15,863 nucleotides of DNA from an uncultured Treponema sp. Lineage in GTDB: Bacteria > Spirochaetota > Spirochaetia > Treponematales > Treponemataceae. Below are positions 1-5,830 of this stretch, one piece after another. Each line of letters opens with the position of its first letter. Positions within the stretch are counted from its first letter, which is position 1. Position numbers and translations under genes: made by a program. The notes under the pieces were generated by a model. It ran no database searches. It saw only the letters and a list, made by a program, of their open reading frames with translations, and was not told where the DNA came from. The stretch spans positions 1 to 15,863 of the forward strand of contig CALDWC010000131.1 of the NCBI GenBank assembly GCA_937923945.1. Direction: 5' to 3'.

Positions 1-10
1 TTTAAAGGTG

Positions 11-46
11 GGCACTGATTAATTCTCGATTGAATTAATCAGTGCC
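11..46. repeat. Dispersed hairpin repeat, copy A
   Basis: A perfect 15-bp inverted repeat: GGCACTGATTAATTC at 11-25, a 6-base loop, and the exact reverse complement at 32-46. A closely related hairpin lies at 7198-7232 and partial versions at 6644-6663 and 11795-11819, so this is one copy of a repeat family. The preceding TTTAAAGGTG resembles the TTAAAGGCTT that precedes the 7198 copy, so the left part of the element is probably cut by the window edge. It sits directly upstream of the transporter gene. There is no T-run after it, so it is not a typical terminator. Confidence 0.8.
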
Positions 47-70
47 TCCGTAAGGAAACGATAAAAATTT

Positions 71-1021
71 GTGGGTGAGCTTATGGTTCAAAATATGCAA
101 CGAAAAGAATTTACAAAGCAGGAAATAACGGCACGGGTAGCTCTTTTGGCTTTGGGCGTAATCTGGGGAAGCACCTTTGTTTCTGTTTCAAGTACGGCGG
201 AATTTTTCCAACCGGCATTTTTAATCGCAATGCGTTTTTCAATCAGTTTTGTACTGCTGTCGATTATTTTTTTTCCGCGTTTTAAACTACTGAATAAAAA
301 ATATCTTTTTGCGAGTTTAGCCGCCGGAATAACGACGTTTTTCGGATACTATCTTCAGGCATTTGCAATGACGACCTTGGGCGGAAAACCGGGGCGCTCG
401 GCTTTTTTGATTTCTACCTATTGTGTTGTCGTTCCTTTTGTATCATGGCTTATCAATAAAAAACGTCCCAATCGGTACAACATCATTGCGGCGGTTATGT
501 GCGTCGGCGGGGTTGCGCTGATTTCGCTCCCCGATTTAATTGCCGATGCCGCTTCGCCGGTTTGTCTCGCCGACTTCGTGACGTTGTGCAGTTCCCTCGT
601 GTTTGTGGTTAATATTGTTGCGATTGAACGGATGGCACCCGAACTGGATACAGTGCTTTTTACGATACTGCATTTTTTGGTCGGCGCGCTTTGTGCGATT
701 ATTTTTACGTTTGTTTTTGAACACAATGCGGTATCCGTTTGGACAAAACAGTCGATTGCGACGGTGCTCTATTTGGCGATTCCTTGTACGTCAATTGCGG
801 TGCTCTTGCAAACGTACGGGCAAAAATATACACCGGCTTCAACCGCATCGCTTTTTTTCTCGCTTGAATCGGTTTTTGGTATGACGTTTTCCGTGCTGTT
901 GGGTTTTGAAACACTGACTGCGAACTTGCTTTTCGGCGGTTTGCTCATCGTGCTTGCGATTATCGTAACGGAAACGAAACTTTCCTTTTTGAAAAAAAGA
1001 CGGCGGACCAATACGCGATGA
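71..1021 (+). CDS. DMT-superfamily (EamA) transporter
   Basis: Predicted inner-membrane transporter of 316 residues, the usual length for a ten-helix drug/metabolite exporter with two EamA domains. The first repeat opens near residue 24 with GVIWGSTFVSVS, a typical EamA signature, and the second begins near residue 165 and ends with helices around 234-250, 262-279 and 284-301. A basic tail (KKRRRTNTR) would be cytoplasmic. The substrate cannot be read from sequence; relatives export amino acids or other metabolites. The start is uncertain: GTG at 71 has only a distant AAGGA (52-56), while ATG at 83 has GGTGAG very close by. The stop overlaps the rsmG start as ATGA, so the two are probably translationally coupled. 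No promoter was found in the 70 bases visible upstream. Confidence 0.88.
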   Translation: MGELMVQNMQRKEFTKQEITARVALLALGVIWGSTFVSVSSTAEFFQPAFLIAMRFSISFVLLSIIFFPRFKLLNKKYLFASLAAGITTFFGYYLQAFAMTTLGGKPGRSAFLISTYCVVVPFVSWLINKKRPNRYNIIAAVMCVGGVALISLPDLIADAASPVCLADFVTLCSSLVFVVNIVAIERMAPELDTVLFTILHFLVGALCAIIFTFVFEHNAVSVWTKQSIATVLYLAIPCTSIAVLLQTYGQKYTPASTASLFFSLESVFGMTFSVLLGFETLTANLLFGGLLIVLAIIVTETKLSFLKKRRRTNTR

Positions 1022-1671
1022 ATAAAACGGCATTGGAGCTTTTGCATCGGGGATTAAAAAAATTGGAAGTTCCGCATGATACTGCCTGCATTGAAAAAAT
1101 TGAACGCTACGTTGCGGAACTGTTGCTTTTTAATTCCCGCTTCGATTTAGTGAATGCGGACACGGACGAGCAGCTCGTTGTGCGGCATATTTTGGATAGC
1201 CTCGCGGGTTATCCGCTTTTTGCCGAAACGTCAGCGGAGCGGATTGCCGACATCGGAAGCGGCGCCGGTTTTCCGGGAATTCCACTCGCTGTATTTTTGC
1301 CGCATGTTTCTTTTACGCTCATTGAGCGCAGTGATCGGCGAGCCGGTTTTTTGCAAAACGTCGCGGCAACGTTGCCTTTGAACAATATCACCGTTTGCAG
1401 CGAAGATGCAACGCGGGTGCAAAAAACTTTCGATGCGGTAACCGCCCGGGCATTGACCGCTTTGGATGCAGCTGTATTCCGTATGTTGTTTCGGCTCACG
1501 GCTGAAACCGGCATGCTGGTTTTGTACAAAGGAAATAGAGAAAAAACGGCAGCTGAACTGAAAAGTTTACAAACGGAACTTGCACGAGCGGGCGCGACTG
1601 CAAGCATCACACCGGTACAAGTGCCGTTTTTAGAAAGCGAACGCTGCCTTGCGGTGATTCGGCGAAACTAA
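1018..1671 (+). CDS. rsmG: 16S rRNA (guanine-N7)-methyltransferase RsmG (GidB)
   Basis: Uses S-adenosylmethionine to methylate N7 of G527 in 16S rRNA; loss in other bacteria gives low-level streptomycin resistance (family knowledge). The protein is 217 residues, normal for the family. The SAM-binding motif ADIGSGAGFPGIPLA is at about 77-91, preceded by the family hallmark VVRHILDSL at 54-62. The acidic strand end LIERSDRR is at 101-108 and the TARALTAL region near 142-149. The ATG overlaps the stop of the transporter gene by four bases, so translation probably depends on the upstream frame. It converges with the Fur-family gene, with only 34 bases between the two stops. Confidence 0.95.
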   Translation: MNKTALELLHRGLKKLEVPHDTACIEKIERYVAELLLFNSRFDLVNADTDEQLVVRHILDSLAGYPLFAETSAERIADIGSGAGFPGIPLAVFLPHVSFTLIERSDRRAGFLQNVAATLPLNNITVCSEDATRVQKTFDAVTARALTALDAAVFRMLFRLTAETGMLVLYKGNREKTAAELKSLQTELARAGATASITPVQVPFLESERCLAVIRRN

Positions 1672-1688
1672 AAAAGATAATGCCGAAT

Positions 1689-1705
1689 CTTTAATCAGCG
1701 TTTCC
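1689..1705 (+). repeat. 17-bp dispersed repeat, solo copy
   Basis: CTTTAATCAGCGTTTCC occurs here and again exactly at 11988-12004, and as its exact reverse complement at 7177-7193; a near copy (15 of 17) lies at 6834-6850 on the other strand. Here it fills the gap between the rsmG stop and the Fur-family stop, abutting the last codon of the latter. Confidence 0.75.
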
Positions 1706-2131
1706 CTAACAGCATATCGATTCGTTCGGTGCTGCAACCGCATCTGGAGACTGCACGGAAGACTGCGATTTGGTGAGTTTGCTGCATTCTGGACAGATGT
1801 AGTTAACCTGCAAGTTATACGACAGCACCTTTGTTCCCAATTTTTTTTCAATCATTTCGGTTAAATCATCAAGCTCAATATCGGCGATTTTTCCACATTG
1901 TGAACAATAAAGATGATCATGTCGGTTAATATGGTCAAAGCGGTCGGAAATTCCGTCAATTGAAAGGCGCCGTACTAAGCCTTTTTCACAAAGCATATTC
2001 AAATTATTGTACACGGTCGCGAGCACCATTTTGCTGTTTTTTGCTTTGAGCTTTAAAAAAATATCTTCCGCGGTTGGGTGATCAAAGCTGTTGTTGACTA
2101 CGTCTAAAATTGTTAACGCATTTTTTGTCAT
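1706..2131 (-). CDS. Fur-family metalloregulator, PerR-like
   Basis: A 141-residue Fur-family repressor: N-terminal winged helix, C-terminal dimer and metal domain. Two CxxC pairs (C76/C79, C113/C116) form the structural zinc site. Aligned by eye with Bacillus PerR, it keeps the equivalents of His37 (H18 in HPTAEDIF), His91 and His93 (H71, H73) and Asp104 (D84 in CGKIAD), where Fur proteins usually have Glu; this favours a peroxide sensor. The recognition-helix region is ATVYNNLNML. The N-terminus is about 19 residues shorter than Bacillus PerR, removing the first helix, yet AAGGA seven bases before the ATG supports this start. The C-terminus extends about 24 residues past the last CxxC and ends in Cys-Cys. 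Fur, Zur or Mur function is possible; PerR-like is inferred from the metal residues. Confidence 0.87.
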   Translation of the reverse strand: MTKNALTILDVVNNSFDHPTAEDIFLKLKAKNSKMVLATVYNNLNMLCEKGLVRRLSIDGISDRFDHINRHDHLYCSQCGKIADIELDDLTEMIEKKLGTKVLSYNLQVNYICPECSKLTKSQSSVQSPDAVAAPNESICC

Positions 2132-2183
2132 ATATCAATCCTTATATAAATAGAATTCTTTTAAAAATATTTTAATTTCGGAT

Positions 2184-2212
2184 ATAATATAAAAAAATAA
2201 AGAATCTGTCAA
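2184..2212 (-). promoter_or_regulatory. Sigma-70-type promoter of the Fur-family gene
   Basis: Reading the minus strand: TTGACA (2212-2207), a 17-base spacer, then TATTAT (2189-2184). This is a perfect -35, ideal spacing and a five-of-six -10, about 50 bases upstream of the ATG at 2131. The -10 region is a run of alternating A and T (ATATAATATAAA on the plus strand) that could overlap an autoregulatory operator, but no clean PerR box is present. Confidence 0.75.
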
Positions 2213-2290
2213 GTTAAAAAATATGTTTTTTGATTGAAAATCGGAAAAACCCCGCATAGAACTGGTAGATTTTCGTACGTTCGCAACAAG

Positions 2291-2297
2291 TTATAAT
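2291..2297 (+). promoter_or_regulatory. Possible PerR half-site
   Basis: TTATAAT matches one half of the Bacillus PerR box (TTATAATnATTATAA) and lies just upstream of the -35 of the DUF2179 gene promoter. The second half is poorly matched. In this AT-rich spacer a 7-mer can arise by chance, so this is only a candidate. Confidence 0.2.
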
Positions 2298-2303
2298 AAG
2301 ACA

Positions 2304-2332
2304 TTGCATTTTGTGCGACATTTTAGTATACT
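2304..2332 (+). promoter_or_regulatory. Sigma-70-type promoter of the DUF2179 gene
   Basis: TTGCAT (2304-2309), a 17-base spacer, then TATACT (2327-2332), about 55 bases upstream of the GTG start at 2387. It diverges from the promoter of the Fur-family gene, so the regulator could control both. Confidence 0.65.
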
Positions 2333-2386
2333 ATGCGCAGTTATTATCCGATGTAAACGAGACAGGAAAGGTAAGAGGGTAGAGTT

Positions 2387-2959
2387 GTGGAGTTCATTTA
2401 TCGTTTTTTTACCGGTACCGAATGGTACGTATACGTTGCAATTTTTGTTGCAAAAATATTGGAAATTTCAGTGAGTACACTGCGTATTATTTTAGTAAAT
2501 AAAGGCTACCGAAAAATTGCATTTATTGCCGGTGCTTTGGAGATTTTTATTTGGCTGTTTGTTGCATCGGCTGTTTTAACCGATTTGCGTTCAGATCCGT
2601 TAAAATCGCTTCCTTACGGTTTCGGTTTTGCATTCGGTGTGGTAATCGGATCGCTTATTGAAGAGTGGCTTGCGTTCGGACTTGTTGCAATTCAAGTAAT
2701 TTGCAATATAGAAACTGCGGGAGATATTACCCGCTTTATTCGCGATAAACAAATCGGCGTTACCGAAGTTGAAGCAAAAGGCTATAAAGACGCGCGCAGG
2801 CTTTTAATGTTTTCCGTTAATCGGCAAGGTGCAGATCGCATTATTTCCGATTTGGAAAAAATAGACCCGAAAGCAATGTTTATTGTCAATGATTTAAAAT
2901 CCGTCAAAGGAGGAACGCTTCCTGAACGGACGCGAAAATTATTGGATAAAAAAAAATAA
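2387..2959 (+). CDS. DUF2179 / UPF0316-family membrane protein
   Basis: A 190-residue protein with three predicted N-terminal membrane segments (about 15-36, 43-63 and 75-100), followed by a soluble domain of about 90 residues with a DUF2179-like beta-alpha pattern (GVTEVEAKGYKDARRLLMFSV at about 125-145, then AMFIVNDLKSVKGG). This is the UPF0316/YebE-type layout (DUF5698 plus DUF2179). The family has no established biochemical function. The start is GTG, supported by AGAGGG at 2374-2379 with seven bases of spacing. It is transcribed divergently from the PerR-like regulator and converges with flaG, whose stop is 32 bases away. A peroxide or metal link is suggested only by the neighbour. Confidence 0.85.
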   Translation: MEFIYRFFTGTEWYVYVAIFVAKILEISVSTLRIILVNKGYRKIAFIAGALEIFIWLFVASAVLTDLRSDPLKSLPYGFGFAFGVVIGSLIEEWLAFGLVAIQVICNIETAGDITRFIRDKQIGVTEVEAKGYKDARRLLMFSVNRQGADRIISDLEKIDPKAMFIVNDLKSVKGGTLPERTRKLLDKKK

Positions 2960-2991
2960 GAAAACTACCGGTGGAATCGAAAACGGTATAA

Positions 2992-3390
2992 TTAAACTTC
3001 TTCATCAAAGAGTAAGCCCAAAAGTTCCTGTATTTTGAGTTGGATATATTGCGCTTCCTCCGATGGAATAACTTTTATGATTTCTTTGGTGTTTTTATCC
3101 ACAATACGGACAACGACGCGGTTAATTTCTTTATTGACGGAAAAATCCAATTCGCGTGTAAAAACATCTGAAACTTTTTTCAGCTGTTCCATTGATTCCA
3201 GTGTTTGTTTATACACTTCATCGGCATTTTGAGCATCCTGCAATTTTTGTGCCGCTTTTTTCGTTGCAAGAATAGTATCGGTGATGGTGTCGATTGATTT
3301 TTTTAAAGTTGCATTAATTTCACGAGCTTTGATTGCAACAATGCTCGCTTGGGCATTGACATCCGTAGTCGTTGCCGGTGTAATTTGCAT
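2992..3390 (-). CDS. flaG: Flagellar protein FlaG
   Basis: A 132-residue FlaG-family protein. Residues 1-75 are an Ala/Thr/Lys-rich, probably helical region. Residues 80-128 carry the family core: ELDFSVNKEINRVVVRIVDKNT, then KEIIKVIPSEE, then a C-terminal helix ending LLGLLFDEEV. Family knowledge: FlaG affects filament length or assembly in several bacteria; its exact role in the spirochaetal periplasmic filament is unclear. The start is the ATG at 3390, behind AGGAGG at 3403-3398 with a seven-base gap; the frame stays open upstream to 3519, but that part has no comparable ribosome site and crosses a terminator hairpin. It follows two flagellin genes on the same strand, and no separate promoter was found, so it may depend on readthrough. 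Confidence 0.88.
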   Translation of the reverse strand: MQITPATTTDVNAQASIVAIKAREINATLKKSIDTITDTILATKKAAQKLQDAQNADEVYKQTLESMEQLKKVSDVFTRELDFSVNKEINRVVVRIVDKNTKEIIKVIPSEEAQYIQLKIQELLGLLFDEEV

Positions 3391-3447
3391 AATTTTACCT
3401 CCTGTAAAATATTTGCATAAAATAAAAGGTGCCGTCCATGGCACGGT

Positions 3448-3481
3448 AAAAAAAAGGTGAAGGACGCGCAAATCCTTCACC
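3448..3481 (-). terminator. Intrinsic terminator between flaB and flaG
   Basis: On the minus strand GGTGAAGGA and TCCTTCACC form a perfect 9-bp stem (3481-3473 with 3464-3456) around an 8-base loop, followed by eight T residues (3455-3448). It lies about 205 bases past the flaB stop and 57 bases before the flaG ATG. Between it and the flaG ribosome site there is a further small hairpin (GTGCC/GGCAC, 3429-3444). Confidence 0.8.
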
Positions 3482-3685
3482 GATAAAACACATCGAAAGC
3501 GGTAAAAAACCGCCTGCACCCAAATGATGAATCTTCAGCATTTTTAAGAGAATACATCCAGAGATTCTCTTTTTGGCTTTAGATTGTCCGAACTTGAAAA
3601 ATTTTTTCGTTTTACCGTAACGGTTTCGTTCGGTTTTGCACCATTCGAGCGATCAATCCGAGTGAATACTTCGTCGATCCCTAAA
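3482..3685. other. Non-coding spacer downstream of flaB, with weak hairpins
   Basis: No gene seen. Weak structures: GCGGT/ACCGC at 3499-3513, ACCGT/ACGGT near 3614-3624, and AGAGAAT (3547-3553) with ATTCTCT (3564-3570) followed by five T residues on the plus strand. The last resembles a terminator for plus-strand transcription, but no plus-strand gene leads into it, so it may simply be part of the flaB 3' untranslated region. Confidence 0.4.
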
Positions 3686-4543
3686 TTATTGAAGAAGCCT
3701 CAAAACGGACTGTGAGTTTGCATTCGCTTGCGCCAGCATCGCAGTCGTTGATTGTGTCAAAATTTGATCACGAGTATAATCAACAACGGCTTTTGCCATA
3801 TCCGTATCACGAATTCGTGATTCTGCCGCCTGCAAATTTTCCGATGCGACTGCAACTCCGTTGTATGCCAACTCAAATCTGTTTTGATATGCGCCGAGGT
3901 CAGCTCGTTGCTTATTGATAACCGTTAAGGCTGCATCAATGGAGCCGATCGCTTTGTTTGCACTTTCAACATCGGCAACGGAAATCATTGCATCTTCGCC
4001 GCCTTGAGTTGCACCAACAATTCCGAGTGCTCGTGCGCTCATATCTCCGATATAGATTTGTTCGTTTTGATCCATATTTGCACCGACATGCAACTGCATA
4101 ATTTGTGTTCCGGTTTCACGGGCAAACCGTCCGGTTAAAATGTTCATTCCGTTAAACTGTGCATGGCTTGCAACGCGGTCAATTTCATCAACTAACTGTG
4201 AAACTTCCACTTGAATTTGCATTCGATCTTCTGCAGAATAAATACCGTTTGCAGCTTGAACGGCAAGTTCACGAATTCGCTGCATCACATCGGTTGTTTC
4301 CTGCAGGTATCCTTCCGTCGCCTGAATAAAAGAAACACCGTCTTGGATGTTTTTTCCCGCCATGTTTAAACCACGGATCTGGCTACGCATTTTTTCGGAA
4401 ACAGCCAAGCCGGAAGCATCGTCCCCTGCTCGGTTAATCCGCATTCCGCTTGAAAGTTGTTCTGCGGATTTTACCATACGTGTTGTAACAACACCCTCAT
4501 TGCGTTGAGCGAACATAGCACTCATGTTATGATTGATAACCAT
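3686..4543 (-). CDS. flaB: Flagellin (FlaB-type filament core protein), second copy
   Basis: A 285-residue periplasmic filament core flagellin. The N-terminal D0/D1 region (MVINHNMSAMFAQR, then LSSGMRINRAGDDASGLAVSEKMRSQIRGLN to residue 60) and the C-terminal D1/D0 region (NKQRADLGAYQNR, ENLQAAESRIRDTDMAKAVVDYTRDQI, ending LRLLQ) are well conserved. The middle is short, as usual for spirochaetal FlaB, and lacks the SSMWF segment of the neighbouring copy; residues 179-188 (TQGGEDAMIS) are distinctive. There is no signal peptide, consistent with flagellar export. ATG 4543 is chosen because AGGAGGG lies six bases upstream; the longer frame to 4597 has no site. In treponemes several FlaB paralogues make up the filament; I cannot say with certainty which numbered paralogue this is. 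Confidence 0.95.
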   Translation of the reverse strand: MVINHNMSAMFAQRNEGVVTTRMVKSAEQLSSGMRINRAGDDASGLAVSEKMRSQIRGLNMAGKNIQDGVSFIQATEGYLQETTDVMQRIRELAVQAANGIYSAEDRMQIQVEVSQLVDEIDRVASHAQFNGMNILTGRFARETGTQIMQLHVGANMDQNEQIYIGDMSARALGIVGATQGGEDAMISVADVESANKAIGSIDAALTVINKQRADLGAYQNRFELAYNGVAVASENLQAAESRIRDTDMAKAVVDYTRDQILTQSTTAMLAQANANSQSVLRLLQ

Positions 4544-4582
4544 ATATGACCCTCCTGAAGTCAAAAATCGGCTGTAAAGCCG

Positions 4583-4596
4583 TGGCATCCTTGCCA
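4583..4596 (-). promoter_or_regulatory. Stem-loop with AGGA loop in flaB leader (CsrA-like site)
   Basis: In the RNA sense the sequence is UGGCA-AGGA-UGCCA, a 5-bp stem with a GGA-containing tetraloop, 40 bases upstream of the ATG. The leader of the other flaB has UGACA-AGGA-UGUCA, so the third stem pair changes from G-C to A-U with pairing kept. The CsrA consensus is RUACARGGAUGU with GGA in a hairpin loop; this copy matches the core CAAGGAUG. A further small hairpin (CGGCT/AGCCG, 4569-4582) lies between it and the ribosome site. Confidence 0.55.
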
Positions 4597-4662
4597 AAAC
4601 TTACTGCATGATAAGCTCAAAAGAAAAATTTTGCGCGGAATTTGACTGATAAGACTTAAGAT

Positions 4663-4704
4663 ACAGTACTACCGGCTACTTAAGTAAATAGCCGATAGTA
4701 CTGT
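4663..4704 (-). promoter_or_regulatory. Long stem-loop in the flaB 5' leader
   Basis: ACAGTACTACCGGCT (4663-4677) pairs with AGCCGATAGTACTGT (4690-4704) at 14 of 15 positions, around a 12-base spacer that contains ACTTAAGT. There is no T-run on either side, so it is not an intrinsic terminator. It lies in the untranslated region between the predicted promoter (4792-4820) and the flaB start at 4543, and could be an RNA structure or a DNA operator. Confidence 0.6.
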
Positions 4705-4743
4705 TCATACAGGGCTTCAGAATAGGTATTTTTCAAAGATCGC

Positions 4744-4787
4744 ACAGGTTTAAGGTACTTTAAGCGAAAAATTTTCCCTAAACCTGT
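4744..4787 (-). promoter_or_regulatory. 5'-terminal stem-loop of flaB transcript
   Basis: ACAGGTTTA (4744-4752) and TAAACCTGT (4779-4787) form a perfect 9-bp stem. The predicted start site of the sigma-70 promoter falls at about 4785, so the hairpin would lie at the extreme 5' end of the mRNA. The other flaB transcript also begins with a perfect hairpin (5806-5824). Confidence 0.5.
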
Positions 4788-4791
4788 TACT

Positions 4792-4820
4792 ATTGTAGCA
4801 CCTTTGAAAAAAAATTTCAA
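4792..4820 (-). promoter_or_regulatory. Sigma-70-type promoter of second flaB
   Basis: On the minus strand: TTGAAA (4820-4815), a 17-base spacer that ends in TGC, then TACAAT (4797-4792). It is a strong housekeeping-type promoter giving a leader of about 240 bases. No sigma-28 motif (TAAA...GCCGATAA) was found between the two flaB genes on this strand. Confidence 0.7.
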
Positions 4821-4860
4821 GAGCAAAATTAAAAAAAGTACAGGGAAACTTTTTTTAATT

Positions 4861-4884
4861 AAGCCTTGACGGGTGTCAAGGCTT
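4861..4884 (-). terminator. Perfect hairpin just after the first flaB
   Basis: AAGCCTTGAC (4861-4870), loop GGGT, GTCAAGGCTT (4875-4884): a perfect 10-bp stem starting 11 bases past the flaB stop. On the flaB-coding strand it is followed by AATTAAAAAAAG rather than a U-run, so as a terminator it is atypical; it may instead protect the 3' end after processing. The plus-strand side has only TTTT. Confidence 0.45.
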
Positions 4885-4895
4885 TTAACTACAAT

Positions 4896-5756
4896 TTATC
4901 TAAGAAGTGAGAGTACCAATTGGCTGTTCTGGTTAGCTTGTGCCAACATTGCAGTTCCCGTCTGAGACAGAATCTGGTTTTTGGTGTAGTCAACCATTTG
5001 TTTTGCCATATCGGCGTCTCGAATCCTAGACTCGGCTGCTTGCAAGTTTTCAGCAGCAATGTCCAATCCGACAACGGTCAGTTCCATACGGTTCTGATAG
5101 CCGCCGAGGTCAGCACGTTGCTTGTTGATTTTTTTCAAGCCATCATCAATGATACCGATGCTGCGGTTCGCATCTGACGGAGTAGCGATAGTCATAATCG
5201 ACTCATCTCCGACATTGCGGATACCCAATGCACCAGCGGTCATTGTGCCGATGTACACGCGCATTCGTTGATCCATGTTTGCACCGATGTGGAACCACAT
5301 TGACGATGTAACTGTGTTCTCTCCGTTTTCGCGTGCGAAGCGTCCTGTGAGCATGTTCATGCCATTGAACTGGGCTGAACTTGCAACGCGGTCAACTTCT
5401 GCGACCAACTGTGAAACTTCAACTTGAATGTACATCCTGTCTTCTGCAGAATAAATACCGTTTGCCGCCTGAACAGCAAGTTCACGGATTCGCTGCATAA
5501 TGTCAGTTGTCTCCTGCAAGTAAGCTTCCGCTACCTGGATAAAGTTGATACCGTCCGAAGCGTTTGCAGATGCTCTGTTTAAACCGCGAATTTGACTTCG
5601 CATTTTTTCAGATACTGCCAACCCGGAAGCATCATCACCGGCACGGTTGATTCGCATACCGCTTGAAAGTTTTTCAATGTCTTTACCAATACTTCGTGTG
5701 GTAAGACCCGATGTTCTTTGAGCGAACATTGCACTCATGTTATGATTAATAATCAT
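4896..5756 (-). CDS. flaB: Flagellin (FlaB-type filament core protein), first copy
   Basis: A 286-residue periplasmic flagellin. Conserved D0/D1 ends: MIINHNMSAMFAQR, then MRINRAGDDASGLAVSEKMRS at the N side, and NKQRADLGGYQNR, AAENLQAAESRIRDADMAKQM, ending LVLSLLR at the C side. The short variable middle includes ENTVTSSMWFHIGANMDQRMRVYIG (about 146-170), a segment shared by most treponemal FlaB proteins as I recall them. It differs from the second copy mainly at residues 15-30, 61-66 and 143-205. The start follows GGGAGGA (5770-5764) with a seven-base gap. The gene has its own sigma-28 promoter and a leader with two stacked hairpins, one a close match to a CsrA site. A perfect 10-bp hairpin follows the stop, so it is probably largely monocistronic. 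Confidence 0.95.
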   Translation of the reverse strand: MIINHNMSAMFAQRTSGLTTRSIGKDIEKLSSGMRINRAGDDASGLAVSEKMRSQIRGLNRASANASDGINFIQVAEAYLQETTDIMQRIRELAVQAANGIYSAEDRMYIQVEVSQLVAEVDRVASSAQFNGMNMLTGRFARENGENTVTSSMWFHIGANMDQRMRVYIGTMTAGALGIRNVGDESIMTIATPSDANRSIGIIDDGLKKINKQRADLGGYQNRMELTVVGLDIAAENLQAAESRIRDADMAKQMVDYTKNQILSQTGTAMLAQANQNSQLVLSLLR

Positions 5757-5783
5757 AATGTATTCCTCCCTGGAATAATATTT

Positions 5784-5805
5784 CGCGTGACATCCTTGTC
5801 ATGCG
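5784..5805 (-). promoter_or_regulatory. Probable CsrA-binding hairpin in flaB leader
   Basis: In the RNA sense UGACA-AGGA-UGUCA forms a 5-bp stem with an AGGA tetraloop, extended past one mismatch by CGC/GCG. ACAAGGAUGU matches ten of ten positions of the ACARGGAUGU core of the CsrA consensus, with GGA in the loop as CsrA prefers. The flaB ribosome site downstream reads CCAGGGAGGA, which contains CARGGA and could be a second site. Two sites, one overlapping the ribosome site, is the arrangement described for Bacillus subtilis hag. Confidence 0.68.
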
Positions 5806-5824
5806 GAGGCTTGCCCTAAGCCTC
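5806..5824 (-). promoter_or_regulatory. 5'-terminal stem-loop of the sigma-28 flaB transcript
   Basis: In the RNA sense GAGGCUU-AGGGC-AAGCCUC: a perfect 7-bp stem with a 5-base loop. The start site expected from the -10 element (5838-5831) is close to 5824, so the transcript would begin with this hairpin. It abuts the CsrA-like hairpin at 5784-5805. Confidence 0.6.
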
Positions 5825-5830
5825 ACCACT

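Noticed and set aside
3391..3519. Longer FlaG reading frame to 3519
   Set aside because: It would run through a terminator hairpin and its T-run; the ATG at 3390 has an excellent AGGAGG site and matches the family start.
4544..4597. N-terminal extension of the second flagellin to 4597
   Set aside because: Flagellins of this family start at MIINHN/MVINHN, and AGGAGGG sits inside the extension, right before ATG 4543.
4691..4698. GCCGATAG as a sigma-28 -10 on the plus strand
   Set aside because: No TAAA lies 14-16 bases upstream, no plus-strand gene follows, and the sequence is one arm of the leader hairpin.
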